Part shown: positions 35,630 to 45,413 of the stretch, piece by piece
Position numbering within the stretch: the stretch's first letter is position 1
How the letters are laid out: each line of letters opens with the position of its first letter
NCBI GenBank assembly: GCA_013178295.1
Contig: JABLWW010000005.1
Span: 1-64,000 of the forward strand
Reading direction: 5' to 3'
Source of the DNA: Anaerolineae bacterium
GTDB taxonomy: Bacteria > Chloroflexota > Anaerolineae > Anaerolineales > Anaerolineaceae
DNA length: 64,000 bases
Program-made: the position numbers and the translations under genes
Notes under the pieces: generated by a model
Seen by the model: only the letters and a program-made list of their open reading frames with translations
Databases searched by the model: none
Told to the model about the DNA's origin: nothing

Positions 35630-37020
35630 TTCCAGCGCCAGGTGCTCCCTTCTTTACTATCTTCAATAACAACGCCCAAATCAAGGAGACGGTCTCTTAT
35701 TGTGTCTGAGAGTGCGAATAATTTCTGCTTGCGTAGTTCAGAGCGCAGTTCCACGAGCAGGTCTATGAAAGCTGCTGCCTGGTGTTTTTCTGTCGAGGGA
35801 GTCTCCATCTTAAGTCCGAAAACGTTGAGCAGTTCACGGAGCGTATCCTGAGCGGCTTGTAGCTCTTGATTTGTAGCACCCTCAGCGCGTGCCTGATTGA
35901 TGACACGTACCAACTCAAAAAGGTATCCCAGTGCCCCCGCGGTGTTGAAATCATCATCCATGGATGCAACAAAACCCTCGCGGGTGGCTGCAATCTGGTT
36001 CTTCAGGGTTTGCAGCATTTGTTCTGAAGCTCCTGCAGCGTTGGGCAATGCGGGGCGCAGGGCGGAGTGCAGGCGATCAAGGGCGCGCTCGGTTTGCTCT
36101 AACACCTCATCGTTAAACGTGAGCGGGTTGCGATAGCCTGAGTTGATCACCATAAGCCGCAACACATCGCCGCTGTGCTGTGTAAGAAATGCTTCGATGC
36201 TGACAATGTTGCCCAGAGATTTTGACATCTTTTCGCCGCTGAGTTGTAACATGCCGTTATGTACCCAGTAGCGGGCAAAGGGCTTGCCAGTCAGGCTTTC
36301 AGTCTGTGCGATTTCGTTTTCGTGATGCGGAAAGACGAGGTCGTTCCCACCGCCATGGATGTCAATTTGTTCGCCCTGATGAGCGAGGTTCATGGCGGAG
36401 CATTCAATGTGCCATCCAGGACGCCCCTTTCCCCATGGGGATTCCCAAAAGGGTTCATTGGGGCGTGCTGCCTTCCACAGCGCAAAGTCCATGGGGTGTT
36501 CTTTGCGGCTGTCAACCTCAATGCGCGCACCAGCTTGCATATCTTCGAGTTTGCGCCCAGAGAGTTTGCCATAATCCTCATCTTTTTGAACGCGAAAATA
36601 GACATCTCCATCTACGGGATAAGCATACCCCTTTTCAATGAGTGTCTGTATCATGGAGATAATCTGGGGGATGGTTTGTGTTGCCCGCGGGTTTATTGTG
36701 GCTGGCAGAATGTTGAGATCTTTCAGGTGTTGCTGAAATTCCTGAATATACCCTTCAGCCAGATCAAATGGGTCTATTCCCATTTCATTTGCTCGCTGAA
36801 TGATTTTGTCGTCCACATCGGTGAAGTTCATTAAGAACTTTACCTGATAACCACGATATAGGAGGTAACGTCGAATAATGTCAAAGACCAGAGCGGACAT
36901 GGCATGCCCGACATGGGCTTTGTTATATACTGTTGGCCCACAAACGTACATTTTCACCACACCCGGCTCAAGGGTTTCAAAATTTTCTTTTCTGCGTGTC
37001 AAAGTGTTGTAGATTTGCAT
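35626..37020 (-). CDS. cysS: Cysteinyl-tRNA synthetase
   Basis: Class I aminoacyl-tRNA synthetase. The HIGH-like motif is AHVGHAMS near residue 34, the zinc/cysteine site CGPTVYN precedes it, and the KMSKS motif EKMSKSLGN is near 265. ATG 37020 with GAGGAG seven bases before is preferred to an eight-residue extension. Full length at 464 residues. It follows yacL by four bases. Confidence 0.96.
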   Translation of the reverse strand: MQIYNTLTRRKENFETLEPGVVKMYVCGPTVYNKAHVGHAMSALVFDIIRRYLLYRGYQVKFLMNFTDVDDKIIQRANEMGIDPFDLAEGYIQEFQQHLKDLNILPATINPRATQTIPQIISMIQTLIEKGYAYPVDGDVYFRVQKDEDYGKLSGRKLEDMQAGARIEVDSRKEHPMDFALWKAARPNEPFWESPWGKGRPGWHIECSAMNLAHQGEQIDIHGGGNDLVFPHHENEIAQTESLTGKPFARYWVHNGMLQLSGEKMSKSLGNIVSIEAFLTQHSGDVLRLMVINSGYRNPLTFNDEVLEQTERALDRLHSALRPALPNAAGASEQMLQTLKNQIAATREGFVASMDDDFNTAGALGYLFELVRVINQARAEGATNQELQAAQDTLRELLNVFGLKMETPSTEKHQAAAFIDLLVELRSELRKQKLFALSDTIRDRLLDLGVVIEDSKEGSTWRWK

Positions 37021-37024
37021 GCAA

Positions 37025-38110
37025 TTACTCCTCTGGTTTTGCAAAGATCATGCGTCCTGCAGCAGTTTGCAGCACTTTGGTTACATTTACGGTAATTTCT
37101 TTATCCAGATAGTTGCGCCCATTTTCAACGACGACCATTGTACCGTCATCCATGTATCCTACGCCCTGGTCAGTTTCTTTACCTTCCTGAATGACCCGTA
37201 TGGTTAGGATTTCGCCGGGAAGAAGCACCGATTTGACGGCGTTGGCAAGCTCGTTGACATTGAGCACGGTTACACCTTGTAGCTCGGCAACCCGATTCAG
37301 GTTGTAATCGTTGGTAAGGATGGGGCAGCGCAATTGGCGGGCAAGGATGACAAGCTTGTCGTCCACATCGCGGGCGCCTTCGATATCAATGTCGCTGATG
37401 CGTACGGGAATGGAGGGCTCTTTTTGTAGTTGTGCGAGGACTTCCATGCCGCGCCTGCCGCGTTGACGGCGCAGATTGTCGGCGGAGTCGGCAATGTATT
37501 GCAATTCATTAAGCACAAAGCGTGGAATGAGCAATGTGCCGGGGAGGAAACCTGTGCGAGCAATATCGGAGATACGCCCGTCAATGATAACACTGGTGTC
37601 CAGCAGAATCGTCCGCCCGCCAGCCCATTTGCTTCCTCCCTCGTCTTTGTCGAGCGCGGCTGGGGAGCGACTGAAAACCGTTGACAGGACAGAGAACAGG
37701 TCGTTTTGGCGGACAATAAATATTGCCACACCAAAATAGCCAAACAACAAAACGCCAATGAAAGGCAAAACTTCTCCAAAAGGCGGGGGCAATAAAGATA
37801 TTGGAAAAGCTAAAAGGGCAGCGATGATTAAGCCGGCGATTAAGCCGATCAGTGCAGCGAATAATGTTTGTGCTGGAACTCGAACTAATAAGGCGCGCAA
37901 CCCGCGCACAGGTCGTATGGTAATAAGAGGTGTAAGAATAAGTCCAAAAAGGGCGCCTACCAGCCCGATAGTGATGGCATAAGCCTCAACAGGAAACGGA
38001 ATGATGTCTGGACCGGAATTGGCAATTCGCCCAATGGAGGCGCCCCAGAAAACGCCCAAAACGCAAAAGACAATCATTCCAATTAAACGAATAACAAAAT
38101 CAATGCTCAT
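37025..38110 (-). CDS. YacL-like membrane PIN-TRAM protein
   Basis: Four membrane spans in the first 130 residues, then a PIN nuclease domain ([15 protein letters not shown] near 170, with the acidic DVDDK and TNDYNL sites) and a TRAM-like C-terminal domain. This is the YacL architecture, a possible membrane-bound RNase. YacL genes usually lie near cysS, as here. Start ATG 38110, with GAGGAG before. Confidence 0.9.
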   Translation of the reverse strand: MSIDFVIRLIGMIVFCVLGVFWGASIGRIANSGPDIIPFPVEAYAITIGLVGALFGLILTPLITIRPVRGLRALLVRVPAQTLFAALIGLIAGLIIAALLAFPISLLPPPFGEVLPFIGVLLFGYFGVAIFIVRQNDLFSVLSTVFSRSPAALDKDEGGSKWAGGRTILLDTSVIIDGRISDIARTGFLPGTLLIPRFVLNELQYIADSADNLRRQRGRRGMEVLAQLQKEPSIPVRISDIDIEGARDVDDKLVILARQLRCPILTNDYNLNRVAELQGVTVLNVNELANAVKSVLLPGEILTIRVIQEGKETDQGVGYMDDGTMVVVENGRNYLDKEITVNVTKVLQTAAGRMIFAKPEE

Positions 38111-38175
38111 AAATTCTCCTCTTTATGGGGTTGTTAAAGTACCGAATGATTATTGAAGATGATTCCAGCAAAGAG

Positions 38176-38204
38176 ATGATAGCATGGTAATAGGGATAAG
38201 TCAA
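38176..38204 (-). promoter_or_regulatory. Promoter of the yacL-cysS-rlmB operon
   Basis: TTGACT (38199-38204), 17 bases, TATCAT (38176-38181) on the minus strand, just after the Rel-like gene's stop. Expected start near 38169. Confidence 0.7.
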
Positions 38205-38208
38205 TTGT

Positions 38209-40083
38209 TTATGCCAGCAGCTCGAAAGTTTTGCATTCAATGTTACAGTTTTTATACGAGTCGGCGAGCGTTTCGATTTTCTCCGGGGGCAGGTTTTTGA
38301 GTACCAGACGCAGTGCAAAGCCGCCGTCAGGGAGCGTATCGGTGACTGAGCGAATAATGTTTGCGCCCTGATTCGAGGCAAGACCAGCCAGACGAGAAAG
38401 CACCCCGGGCTTATTGGATTGGCTTGTAGCTACAAAGTACACGGTGACCCATCCCAGCTCCTGGCGTGTGATGTGTGTTTCCTCCAACGCGGCAGCAACA
38501 TCTGAGAGACGGATTGCACCTCCGCCGATAGCAGCGTACAGGTCTTCCAGGCTGACGCACGCTAGACGCTCTAGCAAATTGTCAACGCGGTCCTTTTCCA
38601 ATACCTGAACATCGCGCAGGTCTGCAATACCCTGAGTGGCAAGCAAAGGCTTGATCATCTCACGACCTTTTTCTGCAGCGGTTCTCAGTGATTCTGTAAT
38701 CAGGACGACACGAAGCAGGCGCGCGGTTTGTTCATTACAGTAGTTTAACCATTCTTCGTTGGGCTTGAGACGCGGCCCACTGGTAACCACCTCGATCACA
38801 TCGCCTGGTTTTACAAGCTCAGATAGTTTTGCCAGGTTGTTGTTGACCTTTACCGCGCTGATTTTGTCGAGCAAAAATTCCTGTTGTATGGAAGCGACGG
38901 CATCCAACACAGTTGATCCGTCTGGCAAAAAACGCACTCCCCCTGTAGGTGTCAGAATTGCCATGGGACGGTAAGCGCTCAAATCTTTTTTCTGTCGGAT
39001 GGCATGTACTACCCCCCAGTGGTTTTCATCTTCCATTTCGGTGGTGGCGATGGCGACCTCGATGGCACCATAATCGGGTAGCCAGGCGGTTATTTGCAGG
39101 GCTCGATAGCCGTTTTGTGGGCAGGCGATATAATCATCAAAACGGTTATGATCGAGATAAACGCCCAGATAGCGGTTAATTGCAGGCAGAAGCGCATAAC
39201 ATGCTTCTTCGTCATTGCTATCCACCAGCATGCGAAAACTGACAACATCGTTGACTGCTGCGAATGAATCCAATGAGGTTTTGCGCGCCTGTGCCATACG
39301 GCGCAGCTTTTGCCATAACTGCCAGTAGCCGTTGACGATGATTTCTACTCTGCCAGCAATGCCTCTGGCGCCAAGTATGCTGGCAAGCTGTTCCATCATG
39401 TGGTTGATGAATGAAGACTGCATTCTTGGGTCGCTGTCGATTTTGTCTTTTACGTATTGATATGTCTGCGGGTCGGCGTGTGGAAAAGCCATATCCTCCA
39501 GCCAGCGTCTCCATTTGTAACAGTTTAAGATGCCAGCCAGCTTACCGTAGGCGCGGATAGCCTCTTCGGCTTTTTTGATCCTCTTTTCCGATGACATATA
39601 TTCGAGCGTCATGATGTTATGGGTTTTGTCTGCCAGTTTTACAAGGTATACACCGGGGTCACGGTAGCTTGCCAGTTTTCGCAGAGTTTCGAGTTCGCGC
39701 GATTGCCCATCATGGGGGGTACTCAGCTTGGTAACCCCATCTACGATATAGGCAATATCTTCCCCTAGCCGGCCGGGAAATTTCTTACGGATATCATCGA
39801 AACTTCCGCATCTATCTTCAACACAGTCGTGGAGCAGGGCGGCAATTGTCCAGGCTTCATTGCTAACAAGCTTGTCCAGGAAGGCGGCGATCCAGACACA
39901 GTGGGTTTCGAAATAAGGCTCACCACTTAACCTTTTTTGCCCGGCATGGATACTTTTACCCCACTCATAAGCGGTTTGAATAGCTTCTGTGCGGGGGGTG
40001 AATTCTTTATCAATCCCTATTTCCTCTAACAGGCTGGGGCGGATGCTATCTACTTTCTCGACTCTTATCATACTTTGCTCCAT
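38209..40083 (-). CDS. RelA/SpoT homologue with degenerate synthetase domain
   Basis: Multidomain (p)ppGpp enzyme. The hydrolase HD domain is intact: RLSGEPYFETHCVWIA, ALLHDCVED near 83 and KLADKTHNI near 150. The synthetase domain (about 230-375) is present but altered: the GRxKxxYSI motif reads NGYWQLWQKL, the GYxSxHT motif is NGYRALQIT, and the EVQIRT motif is EVAIATTE. A TGS domain (PTGGVRFLPDGSTVLDAV near 395) and a C-terminal ACT domain (SNKPGVLSRLAGL near 560) follow. The protein is probably a ppGpp hydrolase or regulator rather than a synthetase. 624 residues, shorter than usual Rel. Confidence 0.8.
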   Translation of the reverse strand: MEQSMIRVEKVDSIRPSLLEEIGIDKEFTPRTEAIQTAYEWGKSIHAGQKRLSGEPYFETHCVWIAAFLDKLVSNEAWTIAALLHDCVEDRCGSFDDIRKKFPGRLGEDIAYIVDGVTKLSTPHDGQSRELETLRKLASYRDPGVYLVKLADKTHNIMTLEYMSSEKRIKKAEEAIRAYGKLAGILNCYKWRRWLEDMAFPHADPQTYQYVKDKIDSDPRMQSSFINHMMEQLASILGARGIAGRVEIIVNGYWQLWQKLRRMAQARKTSLDSFAAVNDVVSFRMLVDSNDEEACYALLPAINRYLGVYLDHNRFDDYIACPQNGYRALQITAWLPDYGAIEVAIATTEMEDENHWGVVHAIRQKKDLSAYRPMAILTPTGGVRFLPDGSTVLDAVASIQQEFLLDKISAVKVNNNLAKLSELVKPGDVIEVVTSGPRLKPNEEWLNYCNEQTARLLRVVLITESLRTAAEKGREMIKPLLATQGIADLRDVQVLEKDRVDNLLERLACVSLEDLYAAIGGGAIRLSDVAAALEETHITRQELGWVTVYFVATSQSNKPGVLSRLAGLASNQGANIIRSVTDTLPDGGFALRLVLKNLPPEKIETLADSYKNCNIECKTFELLA

Positions 40084-40111
40084 AATCCACGGCGATGGTC
40101 TGTCGTTAGGA

Positions 40112-40131
40112 TATTATACCTAACAGGACAA
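40112..40131. promoter_or_regulatory. Inverted repeat over a -10-like element upstream of the Rel-like gene
   Basis: GTTAGG and CCTAAC are inverted around ATATTATA. On the minus strand this contains TATAAT, about 33 bases before the Rel-like start. It may be promoter and operator together; the -35 is poor. Confidence 0.35.
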
Positions 40132-40170
40132 AGCTCTATGTTTATTTCTATATCGTATGCGAAAAATGGG

Positions 40171-40198
40171 TTCACAGAGCAATTTTTTATGTTATATT
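40171..40198 (+). promoter_or_regulatory. Possible promoter of the secreted lipoprotein gene
   Basis: TTCACA (40171-40176), 16 bases, TATATT (40193-40198), 45 bases before ATG 40243. Confidence 0.4.
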
Positions 40199-40242
40199 TA
40201 CCTTTACTGTCCCGTACTTCAGGTTGTGTTATTGAGGTTCTT

Positions 40243-41106
40243 ATGGCGCGACGAATCTTTTTCTTTGTGATGGTCTTATGTGTTCTTCTTGCTGCCTGTG
40301 GCCCATCTGTGGATGCTCCAGCAACGCAGACGGCTGTGTTTGCAACGGCACTGATGCAGGTCCAGACCGAGATGGCGCAGGTAACCAATACCCCTGCTAT
40401 ACAGCCTACACCTGAGTCTGCTTCTCCACTGCCTGTGGAGACAACCGTGCCTGATGATGTTGAAGGCAGTCTGCATACCCCACAGCCTACAATTGCTGCC
40501 CCGCCGCCTTCTGGCCCGGTGATCTTTGAGGATGCATTTGATGTGATTAGCGAGGATTGGAAGACGGTCTGGGTAACTACCTATACAGAGAACTTGAGTA
40601 AGTCCACTGTGGGCGCCGATCAGGGATGGTTGTTTTTTGACCTTAAAGACAAAGCTACCATGCTCTATTCTTTCTATACCCCGCTGGTTGAGAAAGACGT
40701 TGTGATCGAAACGGTTAATGATATGGATGGCTCAGGACAGACCGAGGTATCCGTGGCATGCCGGGCGAGCAGCGATTATACGTCGTGGATGGATTTCCGT
40801 ATATTTTATTTCTATGAATATGCTATCTATGCTTATGATCGCTCATCAGCCAGCACGGGACAGAATCCTTATACTGAGTTAGTGCGGGCGCCTTTTTCAC
40901 GCGACCTGCTTTTCCCAGGAGAGAATAACCTGATACGGGCAACTTGCAAGCAAAACACATTTGCTCTGGAACTGAATGGCACTCAGCTAGGCAGTGTGCA
41001 GTCGGATAAGAACATATCGCCGGGTTTTGTGGGCGTGGGTGGTATTTCCCCAATGGATTCGGGGGCGGCGGTCTGGTTTGATTATGTCAGGGTAACCAGG
41101 CCATAG
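40243..41106 (+). CDS. Secreted lipoprotein with concanavalin-like domain
   Basis: Signal peptide with LLAACG lipobox near residue 20. A proline- and threonine-rich linker runs to ~90. The remaining ~195 residues begin IFEDAFDVISEDWKT and end SGAAVWFDYVRVTRP, like a LamG/DUF1080 jelly-roll carbohydrate- or ligand-binding fold. No catalytic motif is seen. ATG 40243 follows GAGG by five bases. The next gene (CAP/LysM) starts seven bases after its stop, so they form an operon. Confidence 0.7.
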   Translation: MARRIFFFVMVLCVLLAACGPSVDAPATQTAVFATALMQVQTEMAQVTNTPAIQPTPESASPLPVETTVPDDVEGSLHTPQPTIAAPPPSGPVIFEDAFDVISEDWKTVWVTTYTENLSKSTVGADQGWLFFDLKDKATMLYSFYTPLVEKDVVIETVNDMDGSGQTEVSVACRASSDYTSWMDFRIFYFYEYAIYAYDRSSASTGQNPYTELVRAPFSRDLLFPGENNLIRATCKQNTFALELNGTQLGSVQSDKNISPGFVGVGGISPMDSGAAVWFDYVRVTRP

Positions 41107-41113
41107 ACTTTTG

Positions 41114-42142
41114 ATGTCTCGAATCGTTTCTCTATTTCTGTTTGTTGTCTGTCTGATGGCAGTTCCCGTGCCTGGCGGTGTTCATCGGGCTTTAGCGCAG
41201 GGTTTCAGCGCTTATGACCTGATCGCTGCTGTTAATTCCTTGCGCGCAGAACAGGGTCTGCCGCCGCTCAACGTTAATGAAAGCCTGATGGTGGCTGCTC
41301 AGGGACAGTCAGAGTATATGGCACAGCTTGGCACCTGGTCACATGAGGGACCAGGAGGCTCGACGCCGAAAAGCCGCGCCGCCGCAGCGGGGTATGGAAG
41401 TGGGGCAACAATTTATATTTCAGAGAATGTGGCTCAGCTGAGCAGTTCCACAGGGACGCTGGAGTATCTTCTCTATACTGTTTGGGCAGATGCTATTCAC
41501 TGGAATACAATGACCAATGTTTATGCCACCGATGTGGGCGCTGGTGTTGCAGCGGCGGGTGGGTACGTGTTTTACACGCTGGATGTAGGCTATGTTTCGG
41601 GTGTTCCTGCCAGCTCAAACACGTCAGCACCGGGTACTGTGCAGGCTACTTCTCCGTCTTTTCGCACGCCGTTTGTAACGCGCCCGCCGACTGAAATGGT
41701 CAAACCGGTGCTGACTGTAACGCCCAACCCTGATGGAAAAATTGTCCATGTGGTAGAGATTGGGCAGACGTTGTGGAGTATTGCGGTTGCTTATGGTGTG
41801 AAAATTGCGGATATTACCCGTTTGAATGGGATGCCTACCAATTCTGTCAGCATCTATGAAGGGCAAAAACTTCTCATTCAACCTGCTTTTACCCTTACCC
41901 CGACATCCACAGAGACATTAACCCCTTTACCTCCTTCGCGCACACCGCGTCCTACGTCCACGCGCAATTTGACGCCACTTGTGTTTACTTCCCAGCCCAC
42001 CGCAACTGAAACGATTCAGCCGCTTTTGCCCGGGCAGACAGAGGGAGAACTCAACCCTCGCAATCTGGGGCGGGTGATTATCGCTATTTCTGCCTTTGGC
42101 ATTCTGGCGGTGTTAGCCAGCTATCTTCTCAAGCGGAAATAA
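41114..42142 (+). CDS. CAP (SCP/PR-1) and LysM surface protein
   Basis: Signal peptide cleaved around residue 27. A CAP domain follows (about 30-165), with LRAEQGLPPLNVNESL, WSHEGPGG and a C-terminal DVGAGVA strand. A LysM module (HVVEIGQTLWSIAVAYGV, about 215-260) should bind peptidoglycan. A Pro/Thr-rich linker leads to a C-terminal membrane span and KRK tail. So it is a wall-associated protein anchored by its C-terminus. ATG 41114; a TTG one codon earlier is possible. Confidence 0.85.
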   Translation: MSRIVSLFLFVVCLMAVPVPGGVHRALAQGFSAYDLIAAVNSLRAEQGLPPLNVNESLMVAAQGQSEYMAQLGTWSHEGPGGSTPKSRAAAAGYGSGATIYISENVAQLSSSTGTLEYLLYTVWADAIHWNTMTNVYATDVGAGVAAAGGYVFYTLDVGYVSGVPASSNTSAPGTVQATSPSFRTPFVTRPPTEMVKPVLTVTPNPDGKIVHVVEIGQTLWSIAVAYGVKIADITRLNGMPTNSVSIYEGQKLLIQPAFTLTPTSTETLTPLPPSRTPRPTSTRNLTPLVFTSQPTATETIQPLLPGQTEGELNPRNLGRVIIAISAFGILAVLASYLLKRK

Positions 42143-42145
42143 GCC

Positions 42146-42922
42146 TCAGATCATAAAATCTTCTCCCCGCCACAAACCGTGATCGGGGGCGTGAGGGACA
42201 AATTTTGCTTCACCTGGTTTATTTTTGCCATTCCCGTTCCCATTGTCGTTTGTGCTTTCGACGGCGGAAGGTTGATTTTTCAGAAAGTGAAGGGTCTCTT
42301 CAACTGCGTTGAGCCGTTTCATGACGTAAGCCAGGGATTCGCCGATAGTATCTGGAAGTTTGTTGTGATTGAGGTCTGGTCCTGGCAGGCTGGGCTGACT
42401 GCGGACGACAATTTGACCAGGGACACCCACAACAACAGAGTTTTTGGGAACGTCTTTGACCACCACTGCGTTGGCGCCAATACGGCTACCTTCTCCAATG
42501 GTGATAGCTCCCAGAATTTTTGCGCCAGCGCCAATCACCACATTGTCTTCGATGGTGGGGTGACGTTTGCCTTTTTGCAAACTGACGCCGCCTAAGGTGA
42601 CGCCGTGATAGATGGTGACGTTGCAACCTATTTCGGATGTCTCGCCAATCACGACACCCATGCCATGATCAATGAACAGGCTGTGACAAATTTTTGCGCC
42701 TGGATGAATCTCGATGCCTGTCAAGGCTCGGGCGATTTGCGATACGACTCTTCCCAAGAGCTTCATGTTACGACACCAGAGCCAGTGTGCCAGCCGATAG
42801 AACCAGATGGCGTGTAATCCTGGGTAGCAGAGGAGTATTTCCAGCTTGTTGCGCGCAGCAGGGTCACGCTGCAAAGCAGATTGTATATCGTCGTTTATGG
42901 TGGATAAAATCTTTTTGATCAT
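42146..42922 (-). CDS. cysE: Serine O-acetyltransferase
   Basis: Makes O-acetylserine for cysteine synthesis. Left-handed beta-helix hexapeptide repeats with [31 protein letters not shown] and the loop [17 protein letters not shown]. The catalytic HGMG histidine is present. 258 residues; the C-terminal ~60 residues beyond the helix are longer than usual, with an [10 protein letters not shown] linker. ATG 42922; an in-frame TTG at 42934 is possible. It has a long structured leader. Confidence 0.9.
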   Translation of the reverse strand: MIKKILSTINDDIQSALQRDPAARNKLEILLCYPGLHAIWFYRLAHWLWCRNMKLLGRVVSQIARALTGIEIHPGAKICHSLFIDHGMGVVIGETSEIGCNVTIYHGVTLGGVSLQKGKRHPTIEDNVVIGAGAKILGAITIGEGSRIGANAVVVKDVPKNSVVVGVPGQIVVRSQPSLPGPDLNHNKLPDTIGESLAYVMKRLNAVEETLHFLKNQPSAVESTNDNGNGNGKNKPGEAKFVPHAPDHGLWRGEDFMI

Positions 42923-43001
42923 TTTGATACTCAATTATCGAATAAGAACTTTTGATTGCTAATATTTTTCTGAGCTTGTTTTTATTTTGAGGGCTGTTAA
43001 T

Positions 43002-43070
43002 AAAAAAGACAGCGCTTTGCGCCCTATTTGCTATTGCTTTAATCAATGCGGGGCTGCTTCCGCGCTGTCT
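43002..43070 (-). terminator. Terminator-like hairpin in the cysE leader
   Basis: On the minus strand AGACAGCGC (43062-43070) pairs with GCGCTGTCT (43007-43015), nine bp across a 46-base loop, followed by five T. It lies about 80 bases before the cysE ATG, so it would stop transcription before the gene unless an alternative fold forms. Confidence 0.65.
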
Positions 43071-43168
43071 GATATTATGCGCTATCAGTTTATCTTATCG
43101 GCGGATGCTACAAGCCCCGCCCAAAACACAAGCAACTGTATCTCATCATCTCATGTTCCTTTTGTCTT
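43002..43168 (-). ncRNA. Structured leader RNA of cysE, class not recognised
   Basis: From the promoter start (near 43168) the leader can form an eight-bp GC-rich stem, GCGGGGCT (43113-43120) with AGCCCCGC (43048-43055), which encloses the 5' arm of the terminator, and a six-bp hairpin CTGATA/TATCAG (43083-43088 with 43069-43074). The long stem and the terminator cross each other, so they exclude each other. No T-box, SAM or cobalamin consensus is seen. I propose an attenuation device that controls cysE. Confidence 0.5.
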
Positions 43169-43174
43169 GAGATG

Positions 43175-43203
43175 ATTATAGTTAATATGACAAAAAAAGT
43201 CAA
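43175..43203 (-). promoter_or_regulatory. cysE promoter
   Basis: TTGACT (43198-43203), 17 bases, TATAAT (43175-43180) on the minus strand. Expected start near 43168, about 245 bases before the cysE ATG. Confidence 0.8.
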
Positions 43204-43211
43204 GTTTAAAT

Positions 43212-45221
43212 TTATTTTTTGCAATTGTGAACATTGTACAGACGGCGAAAGTCCGCCGTGCGTTTGTCTTTATGCTCTCTTATTAATTGGACGCAGGGGT
43301 CTTTCTCAAAAATTTGCTTGTATGGCGTGTCAATGTCATACCAGAAGACGTAATCCAGATATACGTAATCAAATCCACCTGCTCTTATCTGATATGGGTC
43401 AGGGTTGGCAAGCAATTTTTCCCATTCTGGTTTGGCGACCAGCCAGGTTTTGGAAGAGTTGGTGTAACGTCCGAGTACAGTTGTCGCGCGATAGGGTATG
43501 GGATCAAATACCAGAGCCCGCTTTTCCAATCTGTCCCAAAATTCTTTTTCCATGCGGGCATCCAGCGGCGTAATAAAGTTTGATAGAACGGGCTTTTGCG
43601 CAGCGATAAGTTCGATGCCAAACAAGATGACTCCACCGAAGATAATGAGCGTACCAGCGGCCGCCAGAAGGGCTTTGAGTCTGCCTGAGCGGTGAGATGC
43701 CCAGCGCCACGCCAATGGCACTGCCCAAAGCGCCGCCAGACCGATGAAGGCGTAAAGCCGAGAGGTGTTGCGCACCCCAGCCGATCCAGTAAATTGCACC
43801 AGCAATAACAGGATAGATAGAAACCCTGAGGTGATAAGCGCAGCTTCATACCACCTTTGCAAACGAAAGGCTTTGATGCCCCAGGCGAACACGAGTGGCA
43901 GCAAGAAAATGACAGGCCCAATTTCCAGAAATGCAGTCAGGATGTGCAGCGGGTTATTGAGTGACAGGACACCCAGATGAGATGAGACAATGGTGGGCGG
44001 CCAGACAAACTGAAACCCGATTGTCTGGTAGGTATCCGCTGAGGCTGTCATGGCAGCTGACTGGATGCCTCTTTGAAACAGTTCGCTCCACGTACCGCCC
44101 TGTAGCAGGGTTACAATGACGTAAGCGGCGAGGACAATCCACCAGGTTCTCAGCGTTTTGGGTATTCGTAGAGAACGGTTTTTCAGCATATAGAAGGCGG
44201 TTATCATTGCCCAACTGGCAAGCAGAAGCGGCAACCCCGTTTCGCTGATCAGGGTGGAGGATGAAAGCAGGATGACTGAAATCAATCCTCCTGCCCAGCT
44301 TTTCCAGCGGTTAAAGGTCAGCAGTAGCGGGAAGGCAATGGCAGTATCAATCAGACCGTTTGGTCCAAACGCCAGAGCCCAGGGTTGATTGATTCCGCTG
44401 ATGAAGGCAAATGGGTAAGCAAAAGGACCGCCACCCTCAATGTTCCAGGGAAGGGTCAGGGCAGTGAATACATCCGGAGCTGTCTGCGCGCCGCTGCCAA
44501 TCATTTGAATATTTTCCGAGATGGCTTGGAGGGCACTTTTGGGCAGCAGTAGAAGAAGCCAGCGTGTTCCCATTCCAAAAAGTGCAAATAGCGCGCCGAT
44601 AAAGCCTGCTATTTTGCTGAAGGTGATGCGCTGTACCCAGAGACTGACGAGAGAAACCGCCAGCCCGGTGGAAAGCCCGCGCGCAATGTCCAGGGCTGTC
44701 CATGGGAAAAGGTCTCCCAGACGCATCATTTGGGCGGAGAACAGCAGAAGAAAATAATGATAACCGTAGGGGGCTTCAGGGTTGAGGGCAAAGCGTGGGG
44801 GAATGTTGCCTGCAGCCAGCAACGATGTAGTGGGAAGGTGCGCATAGTCATCAAATATAGCCACCCCGCGGTTGATCAGAAAAAAGATATATGCAATGGC
44901 AAGAACAGGAACCCAAGTGGATAAAGAGGCTTTGACCTTGAGGAGAGAAGAAAAACCTGAGGGTATTTTCAGTACAAAGCCAATGAGAAAGACTAACGCT
45001 GCGGCAGCCCAGAAAGCTCCTGGCGGCGGTAGCAGTTGCCCAATGAGATTCGCCAGCCAGTTTTCCAGCACAAGCCCAATTGCCAGACCAACCAAGCAAT
45101 ATTCGTTTTCTCTTAGCCGAAATGCGCTGTGGGCAATCCATATTCCGCCAATTGCCCAAAGAAAGCCCCATGCCAAAAGCGCACCACCTGTTTGCAGGTT
45201 GTTTAGGAAGATTTCCATCAT
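43212..45221 (-). CDS. Large polytopic membrane protein, possibly GT-C type
   Basis: 669 residues with about 12-13 membrane spans. An early loop contains VAIFDDYAHLPTTSLL near residue 120, resembling the acidic loop of GT-C glycosyltransferases, then YGYHYF. A C-terminal ~110-residue soluble part ends the protein (from about 555). It is not in a clear gene family to me. Candidate role: polyprenyl-phosphate-sugar transferase. Its stop lies 9 bases before the cysE promoter on the same strand. Confidence 0.6.
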   Translation of the reverse strand: MMEIFLNNLQTGGALLAWGFLWAIGGIWIAHSAFRLRENEYCLVGLAIGLVLENWLANLIGQLLPPPGAFWAAAALVFLIGFVLKIPSGFSSLLKVKASLSTWVPVLAIAYIFFLINRGVAIFDDYAHLPTTSLLAAGNIPPRFALNPEAPYGYHYFLLLFSAQMMRLGDLFPWTALDIARGLSTGLAVSLVSLWVQRITFSKIAGFIGALFALFGMGTRWLLLLLPKSALQAISENIQMIGSGAQTAPDVFTALTLPWNIEGGGPFAYPFAFISGINQPWALAFGPNGLIDTAIAFPLLLTFNRWKSWAGGLISVILLSSSTLISETGLPLLLASWAMITAFYMLKNRSLRIPKTLRTWWIVLAAYVIVTLLQGGTWSELFQRGIQSAAMTASADTYQTIGFQFVWPPTIVSSHLGVLSLNNPLHILTAFLEIGPVIFLLPLVFAWGIKAFRLQRWYEAALITSGFLSILLLLVQFTGSAGVRNTSRLYAFIGLAALWAVPLAWRWASHRSGRLKALLAAAGTLIIFGGVILFGIELIAAQKPVLSNFITPLDARMEKEFWDRLEKRALVFDPIPYRATTVLGRYTNSSKTWLVAKPEWEKLLANPDPYQIRAGGFDYVYLDYVFWYDIDTPYKQIFEKDPCVQLIREHKDKRTADFRRLYNVHNCKK

Positions 45222-45324
45222 TTTCTCAAGGATAGATTATAACCCATTCCCATTTTGGGTAATGGTTATCCTTCTTGTAATGGTTTGCTAACGATATTTC
45301 TGTTCTTATTGCTCAGGAATCGTA

Positions 45325-45330
45325 TATAAT
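45325..45330 (+). promoter_or_regulatory. Possible -10 element for the CheW gene
   Basis: TATAAT about 84 bases before ATG 45414; the -35 region (near TTCTTA) is poor. Confidence 0.3.
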
Positions 45331-45413
45331 TTGGGGTGTACAAGGTATTCGCTGTTTTGGTCAAAATAGGGCTGATGGATGGCTATCATTGCAAATGCTG
45401 ATGGAGGTTTATG

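Noticed and set aside
41114-42142. Cell-wall sorting signal in the CAP/LysM protein (LPGQTEGE before the C-terminal span)
   Set aside because: The threonine is at the fifth and not the fourth position, and there is no following glycine at the right place. A plain C-terminal membrane anchor is simpler.
42922-43203. T-box or other known riboswitch upstream of cysE
   Set aside because: No AGGGTGGNACCGCG-like antiterminator box, and no SAM or cobalamin core was found.
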